Shown here: positions 16,480 through 22,031 of the stretch, piece by piece
Layout of the letters: every line of letters starts with the position of its first letter
Position numbering within the stretch: position 1 is the first letter of the stretch
Origin: an uncultured Clostridium sp.
GTDB taxonomy: Bacteria > Bacillota > Clostridia > TANB77 > CAG-508
NCBI GenBank assembly: GCA_947057505.1
Contig: CAMSEM010000009.1
Location: forward strand, 1-22,031
Length of the DNA stretch: 22,031 bases
Direction of reading: 5' to 3'
The notes under the pieces: generated by a model
What the model was told of the DNA's origin: nothing
The model's input: the letters and a program-made list of their open reading frames with translations, nothing else
Database searches by the model: none
Position numbers and translations under genes: made by a program

Positions 16480-16980
16480 TTACATATCATCTTGGTTATT
16501 ATCTTCTTGTTTATTTTGTTTTTTGTTTTCTATTTCTTCTTCCATGCAATCGTGTGAACAGCATGAACAATCATGTTCACATTCTTCATCTTCATTCCAG
16601 TCTAGCTCTATTACATTATGACATTCTGGGCATTCTACTTCTGTATTCATATTGCAATCAATATCTGCTGAAAATTCATTGTTGCAGTATGGGCAAACAA
16701 TTTCAAATTCAAAAGCTTCTTCTGTATCTTCATATATGTCACTTTCTATTCCATTTACTGCATTTTGTACATTACAAATTTTTTCTTCCATTTCTTTTTG
16801 CTTTTCTTCTACATCTTGTATTCTAAGATCTGTAATATATGTTAAACGATCTATTACATCCATAAACATAATAGAAAGCTCTTGGAATTTGCTCATTACA
16901 AATTCTTTTTCCTTCTCATCTTGAATATAATTTTCTAATTCTTCAAAAATTTCTTGATAACGATTTTTTAAATTTGACAT
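16480..16980 (-). CDS. CD1247 N-terminal domain protein with zinc ribbon and Cys/His-rich cluster
   Basis: A 166-residue protein. Residues 1-80 are helical and coiled-coil-like (YQEIFEELENYIQDEKEKEF, then QDVEEKQKEMEEKI). A zinc ribbon follows at about 95-126: CPYCNNEF and, 20 residues later, CPECHNVIELDW. A second cluster, CEHDCSCCSHDC (about 133-144), has six Cys and two His close together and could bind another metal. The tail is Lys/Glu/Gln-rich. This layout matches the clostridial family named after C. difficile CD1247, which as I recall also follows efp there. Molecular function is unknown. A structural or nucleic-acid-binding role is a guess. The spacings to efp (26 bases) and addA (21 bases) indicate one operon. 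Confidence 0.85.
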   Translation of the reverse strand: MSNLKNRYQEIFEELENYIQDEKEKEFVMSKFQELSIMFMDVIDRLTYITDLRIQDVEEKQKEMEEKICNVQNAVNGIESDIYEDTEEAFEFEIVCPYCNNEFSADIDCNMNTEVECPECHNVIELDWNEDEECEHDCSCCSHDCMEEEIENKKQNKQEDNNQDDM

Positions 16981-17006
16981 AGCTTTAAAAAACTTCCTTT
17001 CGTTAT

Positions 17007-17573
17007 TTAAACTCTTTCCATATACTCTCCAGATCTTGTATCTATACGAATTACGTCTCCTATGTTAACAAACATTGGTACTGAAATTTCATAACCATTT
17101 TCTAAAGTTGCTGGTTTTCCTGATGTTGTTGTAGTATTTCCAGCAAATCCTGGTTCTGTATATGTAACTTCTAATTCAACAAACATTGGTGGTTCTACTG
17201 AAAATACATGTCCTTTATATGATAATATTTTAACATTCATATTTTCTTTTAAGAATTTTAAACTATCACCAAGTTGTTCTTTGTTAAGTGGTAATTGTTC
17301 ATATGTTTCATTATCCATGAAATAGTAGATGTCGCTATCGCTATATAGATATTGCATTTCTCTTTTTTCTATTTCTGCTCCTGGATATTTTTCTGATGGG
17401 TTAAATGTTTTTTCAATTACTGCTCCTGATATTACATTTTTTAATTTTGTTCTAACAAACGCTGAACCTTTTCCTGGTTTTACGTGTTGAAATTCTACTA
17501 CTTTAAATACATTTCCATCCATTTCAAATGTTGTTCCGTTTCTAAAATCTCCTGCCATATATACTTCTGCCAT
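17007..17573 (-). CDS. efp: Translation elongation factor P
   Basis: 188 residues, normal for EF-P plus about three extra N-terminal residues. The conserved FQHVKPGKGSAFVRTKLKN segment lies at 28-46, with the tip lysine at residue 35. The middle OB domain holds MQYLYSDSDIYYFMDNETYEQ, and the C-terminal OB domain ends IGDVIRIDTRSGEYMERV. EF-P relieves ribosome stalling at proline runs. The start has AAAGGGG upstream. The tip is PGKG, so the residue that may carry a modification is lysine, and no modification enzyme is visible in the window. A strong promoter lies about 70 bases upstream. The upstream neighbour is an Xaa-Pro peptidase, the same pairing as yqhT-efp in Bacillus subtilis. Confidence 0.97.
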   Translation of the reverse strand: MAEVYMAGDFRNGTTFEMDGNVFKVVEFQHVKPGKGSAFVRTKLKNVISGAVIEKTFNPSEKYPGAEIEKREMQYLYSDSDIYYFMDNETYEQLPLNKEQLGDSLKFLKENMNVKILSYKGHVFSVEPPMFVELEVTYTEPGFAGNTTTTSGKPATLENGYEISVPMFVNIGDVIRIDTRSGEYMERV

Positions 17574-17643
17574 AATTAATTTCCCCTTTCAAAATACATT
17601 TATTTTAATTTAATTTTATTTTTTTGTGCTTAACACGTTTACT

Positions 17644-17672
17644 ATTATACACCTTATCTGGGCTAAAATCAA
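17644..17672 (-). promoter_or_regulatory. Strong sigma-A promoter of the efp-addA-dnaE unit
   Basis: On the minus strand TTGATT (17667-17672) and a perfect TATAAT (17644-17649) are separated by exactly 17 bases. The leader to the efp ATG is about 65 bases. A perfect 9-bp hairpin, ATTCTTATA/TATAAGAAT (17686-17706), lies just upstream of the -35, flanked by direct GCCTTA repeats. It has no T-run and is not a clear terminator. Confidence 0.85.
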
Positions 17673-17737
17673 GTATTAAGGCGTTATTCTTATATTGTAT
17701 AAGAATATGCTAAGGCTTTTATAGGTTAGTTTTCCGC

Positions 17738-18833
17738 TTAGGTTAAATATGTTTTTGAAGCACTTAATGAATTCACTATAATATAATTCTTGTCTGATTT
17801 TGTTAAATTTATACAACCAGATTTTGTAATTAAAACAGTATCTTCTATTCTCACACCAAATTCTCCTGGCAAATATATTCCTGGTTCATTGGTTACTACC
17901 ATATTTGCCTTTAAGTTATTATCATTTTTTGTATTAATAAATGGCAATTCGTGAATATCTAATCCAACTCCATGTCCCAAACTATGCACTAAACTATAGC
18001 CATTTAGTCTAAAGTCATTTTCTACATTTCTAGAAATAGTTCGAATACTTGCTCCTTCTTTCATGTCTTTTTGTGTTTGTAACTGATTTTTTAATACTAA
18101 GTCATATACTTTTTTTATGTTCTCTGGTACATATCCGTGCAAAAATAGTTCTTGTCATATCTGAGCAGTAACCTTTATATTTACATCCAAAGTCAATGGT
18201 AATAGAATCTCCTTGTTCTATTTGCTTTTCTGTAGTTTTTGCATGTGGTTTAGAAGAATTTTTACCTGATGCTACAATTGTTTCAAATGACAAGCCATCT
18301 GCTCCATGTTCTAGAAAATACTTTTCTATTTCATAAGCAATTTGTTTTTCTGTCATACCAATTTTTATAAATTCTACTAAATGGCTAAAGCAATTATCTG
18401 TTAGTTCACAAGCTTTTTTTAAGCATTCTATTTCATTTTCATCTTTTATCATTCTTTGCTTTTCTAATATATTTTCTGTTTCTTCTAAATGATTTGCTTT
18501 GTATTTTTGCATAAAATTTTTATACATGCTATAGGTAATATAGGTTTCCTCGAAGCCTACATTTTCACAAAATGAAAAAAAGTTTTCATAGTCATATGGG
18601 CTAACATCTATAATATCATGTATAATAATTTCATCATCTACAGTTAGTACAGATTGTACCTCTTCTATATACCTACTATCTGTAATGTAATGGTTTTCTT
18701 TTCTCGTGATTAATAAAACCCCTTCTGCATTAATACCTGTTAAATATTTTATATTAATTGGGTTTGATATAATCATGCCCTGCATATCTAGTCCTCTTAA
18801 TTTTTCTTGTAGCCACTTAATTTTTGTATTCAT
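17738..18833 (-). pseudogene. pepP: Xaa-Pro aminopeptidase (M24 family), broken by one frameshift
   Basis: Two overlapping frames together encode one M24 peptidase of about 360 residues. The upstream part (18833 down to about 18145) starts MNTKIKWLQEKLRGLDMQ after AAGGTG. It carries the N-terminal creatinase-like domain and the first metal ligands in SITIDFGCKYKGYCSDMTRT. The downstream part continues HGYVPENIKKVYDLVLKNQ and has SLGHGVGLDIHE, VVTNEPGIYLPGEFG and RIEDTVLIT, so all five metal ligands (D, D, H, E, E) survive. The shift lies at a run of five T in the coding strand (18141-18145). Removing one T joins the frames as MTRTILHGYVPE with family-like spacing. It could be recent decay, a sequence error or, less likely, programmed frameshifting. 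It follows the prepilin peptidase by 23 bases and precedes efp. Confidence 0.88.
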
Positions 18834-18856
18834 TCATATCACCTTACTTCATTTTT

Positions 18857-19603
18857 TTATCCTTGATACATTCCTAATGTAAATATTTTAAAGATAATGG
18901 TTAGTAATAAGTCAAATGGTGTGAATATAACTATGAAGCAACTTGCTACAATAAATGGTCCAAATGGAATATATTCATTTACCTTTTTCTTTCTAAATAT
19001 TAAAATTCCAATACTAATAATAGCAGCTAATAAAAATGCAATAACAGAAACAATAATAATGTTAATCCAGCCTAAAAATAACCCTAGTGCTCCCATTAAT
19101 TTAACATCACCAAATCCCATAGCTTCTTTTCCTGCAATTAATCCACCAATTAAAGTAATTAGTAAGAAAATTCCTCCACCTGCTAACATTCCTAATAAGC
19201 TATTAGTCAATGTGGTTAAACCTGTTGTAGTATCTGCAATTGCTGTTATAAAAGTAAATGCAAGTCCTGCTTCAAAAATGCTTAAATTTAAACGGTTTGG
19301 AATAATTTGAAGTTTTAAGTCAATACAAAATGCTGATAGTAGCATTGGTATTAAAACTAAATATTTAAATAGTTCTATACTTACACCAAATGTATATAAC
19401 ACAGCTACATACATGATAGCTGTAATTACCATTAATAAATAGTTTGGCTTAAAATGTTTAAAATATTTGGTAAAAATTTCTTTTGAAAATACTTTTTCAT
19501 ATTCTGGCATGCGTTTATTACACCAATCTATTAGTTGCCCAATGATTAGTCCAATGATTCCTACAATTAAATAAATTAAAATATGTGTGTCATTAATATA
19601 CAT
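18857..19603 (-). CDS. A24 family prepilin peptidase
   Basis: A 248-residue protein of mostly membrane helices. The two catalytic aspartates of the A24 family are present: Asp95 in FCIDLKLQIIPNRL and Asp166 in the GFGD motif of EAMGFGDVKLMG. It would cut the leader peptides of type IV pilin-like proteins at the inner face of the membrane. The N-terminal region (QLIDWCNKRMPEYEKVFSKE) lacks the paired CxxC zinc motifs of the bifunctional PilD methylase type, so N-methylation may be absent or done otherwise. A plausible substrate, the prepilin-like protein at 20344-21585, is encoded two genes upstream. Its Shine-Dalgarno is separated from the ATG by a hairpin (separate entry). It is cotranscribed with yqeG and the peptidase. 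Confidence 0.92.
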   Translation of the reverse strand: MYINDTHILIYLIVGIIGLIIGQLIDWCNKRMPEYEKVFSKEIFTKYFKHFKPNYLLMVITAIMYVAVLYTFGVSIELFKYLVLIPMLLSAFCIDLKLQIIPNRLNLSIFEAGLAFTFITAIADTTTGLTTLTNSLLGMLAGGGIFLLITLIGGLIAGKEAMGFGDVKLMGALGLFLGWINIIIVSVIAFLLAAIISIGILIFRKKKVNEYIPFGPFIVASCFIVIFTPFDLLLTIIFKIFTLGMYQG

Positions 19604-19642
19604 TTTTACATTTTGTTAGCTTTTTAGCTAACAATCCCCTTT
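19604..19642 (-). promoter_or_regulatory. Prepilin peptidase leader: Shine-Dalgarno, hairpin, 11 bases, start codon
   Basis: AAAGGGGAT (19634-19642) is followed in the mRNA by the hairpin GTTAGCT-4 bases-AGCTAAC (19615-19632), then exactly 11 bases before the ATG at 19603. Both stem arms are identical in sequence to those in the dnaE leader. The 11 bases contain ATGTAA, a start codon followed at once by a stop. Confidence 0.55.
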
Positions 19643-19655
19643 CTTTTCCTGTGTT

Positions 19656-20147
19656 TTATTTGCCTTGTTTATAGTTTTTTATAATTTTTTCTTCTAATGG
19701 TCTTTTTATTTTGGTAATAAAAATATCTTTTTCATTAATTGGCTTTACTAAAATTGAAAACATGTTACATCTATTTGCGCCTATAATGTCAGTAAATATT
19801 TGATCCCCTACTACTCCAATGTTTTGCGCTGGTACTTTTAGCATTTTTTGTGCTCTTTTAAAACCTAATTTTAGTGGTTTTTTTGCAAAGTAAATATATG
19901 GAATGTCTAACTTTTTGGCTACACATTCAACTTTTTCTTTATGGTTTGAGTTAGATAAAATGCATAGTTTAATACCTTGTGCTTTTATCATACTTGCCCA
20001 TTCTTCTACACCTTCTGGCATATTTTTTTCATAGTCTATTAGGGTATTATCTACATCTAGAAGTAGTGCTTTTATTTGATGTTTTTTTAAAGTTTCAATG
20101 GTTATTTCTTTTACACTGTTTAAGTATAATTTTGGATATAAAATCAT
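19656..20147 (-). CDS. yqeG: YqeG family HAD phosphatase
   Basis: A 163-residue haloacid dehalogenase-type phosphatase. Motif I is LLLDVDNTLIDYE with the nucleophile Asp31 and Asp33. Motif II is ILSNSNHKEK at about 63-72, motif III the lysine in FAKKPLKLGF (about 88-95), and motif IV GVVGDQIFTDIIGANRC with Asp115 and Asp120. The short insert between motif I and II and the PKLYLNSVKEIT N-terminus match the YqeG/phosphatidylglycerophosphate phosphatase-like group. The physiological substrate is not certain. The start follows GGAGG. It is the first gene of the yqeG - prepilin peptidase - Xaa-Pro peptidase unit, and its leader carries a 9-bp hairpin, AGTACAGAA/TTCTGTACT (20177-20209). Confidence 0.93.
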   Translation of the reverse strand: MILYPKLYLNSVKEITIETLKKHQIKALLLDVDNTLIDYEKNMPEGVEEWASMIKAQGIKLCILSNSNHKEKVECVAKKLDIPYIYFAKKPLKLGFKRAQKMLKVPAQNIGVVGDQIFTDIIGANRCNMFSILVKPINEKDIFITKIKRPLEEKIIKNYKQGK

Positions 20148-20221
20148 GTTGCCTCCATTTATTATATTACGCTTTTAGTACAGAAAATATGTTAGGTTAA
20201 TTCTGTACTTTCTTTATTGCC

Positions 20222-20253
20222 ATTATATTATCAATATGCTTGTAATTTGTCAA
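20222..20253 (-). promoter_or_regulatory. Strong sigma-A promoter of the yqeG unit
   Basis: On the minus strand a perfect TTGACA (20248-20253) is followed after 17 bases by TAATAT (20225-20230). A TATAAT overlaps it with a 20-base spacer (20222-20227). Transcription would start near 20215, just ahead of the leader hairpin at 20177-20209. Confidence 0.8.
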
Positions 20254-20273
20254 GGTTTTGGCTAGAAACAGAT

Positions 20274-20299
20274 AAAAGACTCAGGGTCCTGAGTCTTTT
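20274..20299. terminator. Rho-independent terminator after the prepilin-like gene
   Basis: AAAAGACTCAGG (20274-20285) pairs over 12 bases with CCTGAGTCTTTT (20288-20299) across a 2-base loop, so the real loop is slightly larger. It starts 44 bases after the stop codon at 20344 and carries T-runs in both directions. Confidence 0.92.
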
Positions 20300-20343
20300 T
20301 CTAGTATATTAATGAAATTTGATATTATAAGTATAGCGTTGGT

Positions 20344-21585
20344 CTAAAACCGTATTATATTACTTATATCCTCCATATCATCTAATCCAAATAAAATACG
20401 CCCAGAAGCTGCAACATCAGCTCCCGCAATTTGGATCCAGCCAGTTCCTCTAGTCACAAAATAGGTAAGGTTATGTGTCTCCATACTTAATTCATAAAGA
20501 TTACCAGCCAAATCATAAATATGTTTTTGCTCATATTGTCCTGTAATTTTTAGTCCATTATGATTTCCTTTTCCCTCACTATTTCTTACAAAGCTATCGC
20601 TTGGCACCGGTTCTTCTTGACCTTCCTCTGGAACATTTATATATTGTGTCTCAATAAATTGCATTGCTGCATCCCACTGAACCCCATAACATAATGTAGA
20701 TGTTACTCCACAAATATTGCTTTTTTTATACATACTTTTGGCTATTTTTTCTGTAGCACTTGCTTGTTCAGTGGTTTCTGCATTCCATGGAATACAATTC
20801 CATGGAGCTACTCCTTTTTTAGATATAGGTTTTGGAAGTTCTCCCTCTATGCTTGGTGCTTTAGATGCTTCTATTATTGGTTCTTTAATTCCTTGTATTC
20901 CTGCCTCAAATCTTGCAATATAAAAACCCCTATTATCTTTTACACTTTGATACATTGCTATACTTTCGACTGTTGTAATAGCATCTCCTTCTTTTCCTGG
21001 TTCTTTACATCTTGAAAGCATAGATTGGCGTTCTCCATTTTCAAATCCTTCTATCCTTACAAATTTACTAAAGTCTTCTACTGGTATCCATACAAATTGA
21101 TTTCCTTCTTTTGAATTATTCAAGTCATCATTTGCTACATCTGATATTACCAAACCATTTGTTATGTTATTAATATCTCCTTCTATATCTTTTACAACAC
21201 AAAATCCTACTGGTATCATAGCGTTTTTTTCACCATCGTTATATTCTTTATTACTTCCTATTAATATCTTTCCTTTATTTTCTGGTGTTGGCTGCAATGT
21301 TTCATCTTCTTTTGGAATTATCGGTGGTTCAATTGGTTCTTCTGGCGCATTTCCCCAATTTCCACTTGTTAAATATTTATTTAACTCATCTAAGTCGTCT
21401 TGGTCTTTTTCTGCTGCTTTATTAGTTTCATCCGCTGCTTTTTGTGCCATAGTGATAATTCCACTGTCTCCAAATAGCACGGTTATGCTTACCCCTGCTA
21501 AGATTAAAAGTACTACAATGGTTACTACTAGGGCTATTAGAGTAATACCTTTTTCTTTCATTCTTTTTGCATTTTTTTCTTTCAT
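20344..21585 (-). CDS. Prepilin-like protein with C-terminal sulfatase-modifying-factor (SUMF1)-like domain
   Basis: 413 residues. AAGGAG lies 9 bases before the ATG. Residues 1-13 are a short basic leader ending KEKG, followed by ITLIALVVTIVVLLILAGVSI, the hydrophobic stalk of a type IV pilin-like protein. The likely cut is after Gly13. Position +5 is Ala instead of the usual Glu. A polar helix (AADETNKAAEKDQDDLDELN) and a Pro-rich linker (about 75-110) follow. From about 155 the sequence resembles the SUMF1/formylglycine-enzyme C-type-lectin fold: FVWIPVEDFSKF, GFYIARFEAG, a long loop, DLAGNLYELSME (358-369) and TRGTGW (379-384). I see no catalytic Cys pair there, so a binding rather than enzymatic role is likely (inference). 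It has its own promoter and terminator and may be processed by the nearby A24 peptidase. Confidence 0.85.
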   Translation of the reverse strand: MKEKNAKRMKEKGITLIALVVTIVVLLILAGVSITVLFGDSGIITMAQKAADETNKAAEKDQDDLDELNKYLTSGNWGNAPEEPIEPPIIPKEDETLQPTPENKGKILIGSNKEYNDGEKNAMIPVGFCVVKDIEGDINNITNGLVISDVANDDLNNSKEGNQFVWIPVEDFSKFVRIEGFENGERQSMLSRCKEPGKEGDAITTVESIAMYQSVKDNRGFYIARFEAGIQGIKEPIIEASKAPSIEGELPKPISKKGVAPWNCIPWNAETTEQASATEKIAKSMYKKSNICGVTSTLCYGVQWDAAMQFIETQYINVPEEGQEEPVPSDSFVRNSEGKGNHNGLKITGQYEQKHIYDLAGNLYELSMETHNLTYFVTRGTGWIQIAGADVAASGRILFGLDDMEDISNIIRF

Positions 21586-21657
21586 AAACTTCTTCTCCTT
21601 ATCTTATGTTTATTATGATTTTCTTTAGTATCTTTTATACTGTCTTCTACCTTTTTT

Positions 21658-21686
21658 ATTATATATTTAGTATGAACTACTTGTAA
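21658..21686 (-). promoter_or_regulatory. Candidate promoter of the prepilin-like gene
   Basis: On the minus strand TTACAA (21681-21686) and a perfect TATAAT (21658-21663) are 17 bases apart, about 70 bases upstream of the start codon. The -35 matches consensus at only half its positions. The rest of the gap 21687-21856 shows no gene I can support. Confidence 0.5.
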
Positions 21687-21856
21687 ATACCTTAGTTGTT
21701 TTTTCTTTGTATTTTTAGAAAATATAGAAGTTCTTGCTTAAAACACTAAATGATTAAGTTGATTATATATTTTACATTATTTTTGAACAATAGAAAAAGT
21801 TGTATTTGGTGGCATCTTTTTGACATAATGTTGGTTTCTATGTTAATGGCATGTAA

Positions 21857-21901
21857 AAACCTCAATTAACCTATATTTCATATTGGTTTTACTTGAGGTT
21901 T
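21857..21901. terminator. Long hairpin downstream of the recombinase remnant
   Basis: AAACCTCAA (21857-21865) pairs perfectly with TTGAGGTTT (21893-21901). The interior adds AACC/GGTT and ATAT/ATAT pairs around a TTC loop. On the minus strand it is followed by a TTTTT run, fitting a terminator for transcripts entering from the right edge. Confidence 0.75.
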
Positions 21902-21934
21902 ATTCTTAATTATTATAAGGTTTCTCAAAAATAC

Positions 21935-22031
21935 TCATTTTACACGAAAAATAATATTCCTAAATATACTGCATACAGAGCCATTATCAAAGTCAATATC
22001 TGAGATATCCAGACCAACAAGCTCCGTTACC
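21935..22031 (-). pseudogene. Truncated tyrosine recombinase/integrase (partial, 5' end off the window)
   Basis: The minus strand reads VTELVGLDISDIDFDNGSV from the window edge, the hallmark segment right after the first catalytic Arg in XerC/XerD and phage-type integrases (consensus LRVSELVGL..SDIDF). It then runs SIFRNIIFRVK and stops at TGA (21935-21937). A normal protein would continue with a GKGNKER-like strand and about 120 more residues holding the Lys, His-x-x-Arg, His and Tyr. None of these appears in any frame before the terminator at 21901. The piece is therefore a 3'-deleted remnant, and its N-terminal part should lie to the right of the window. It marks a former integration event or decayed chromosomal recombinase. 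Confidence 0.7.

Noticed and set aside
17686..17706. Perfect 9-bp hairpin between the peptidase and efp as a terminator
   Set aside because: No T-run follows on the minus strand. It is described as an inverted repeat next to the efp promoter instead.
20344..20500. Possible diversity-generating retroelement target, because the C-terminus has a C-type-lectin-like fold
   Set aside because: No template repeat copy and no reverse transcriptase are present in the window.
21700..21830. Short minus-strand frame of about 26 codons starting MSKRCHQIQLF
   Set aside because: No ribosome binding site, very short, and no recognisable pattern. Too weak to list as a gene.
1..22031. CRISPR arrays, tRNA or rRNA genes, complete insertion sequences
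   Set aside because: No regularly spaced repeats, no tRNA-like cloverleaf with conserved arms, no rRNA segments and no transposase motifs were seen when reading both strands.

Overview
The window looks like a chromosomal stretch of a very AT-rich Firmicute, most likely an uncultured gut-type Clostridium relative. IreB, a DUF1292 protein, AddA, elongation factor P followed by a CD1247-type zinc-ribbon protein, GGAGG-type ribosome binding sites and near-consensus sigma-A promoters with 17-base spacers all point that way. I cannot place it at genus level. Every gene I can support lies on the minus strand, so transcription runs from high to low coordinates.

From right to left: the edge (21935-22031) holds the stump of a tyrosine recombinase that stops before its catalytic half, followed by a hairpin terminator. 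Next is a prepilin-like protein with a C-terminal sulfatase-modifying-factor-like domain and its own terminator (20274-20299). A promoter at 20222-20253 starts the unit yqeG - A24 prepilin peptidase - Xaa-Pro peptidase. The peptidase is broken by one frameshift. A second strong promoter (17644-17672) starts efp - CD1247-type protein - addA - two overlapping unknown ORFs that may be one frameshifted gene - dnaE - a small membrane protein.

A promoter at 7830-7858 drives a secreted protein of six fibronectin type III domains, which ends at a perfect terminator (5894-5919). The last unit runs from a probable promoter near 5700 to a terminator near 420. It encodes a small VirB2/TrbC-like membrane protein, a large TadZ/CpaE-like protein with a degenerate P-loop and two AT-hook-like motifs, a membrane GAF-GGDEF-like protein with a dead active-site motif, and then the conserved trio ireB-ruvX-DUF1292. 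A partial membrane protein leaves the window at the left edge.

The housekeeping genes cover replication (DnaE), recombination and repair (AddA, RuvX), translation (EF-P) and phosphatase/peptidase roles. The unusual content is the TadZ-like/VirB2-like/degenerate-GGDEF set cotranscribed with ireB-ruvX. There is also a pair of near-identical hairpins between Shine-Dalgarno and start codon, ahead of dnaE and of the prepilin peptidase, each exactly 11 bases from the AUG. Further points are a nested palindrome after addA, a short intergenic repeat present twice, and two single-base frameshifts at homopolymers. The frameshifts may be real decay or sequence error.
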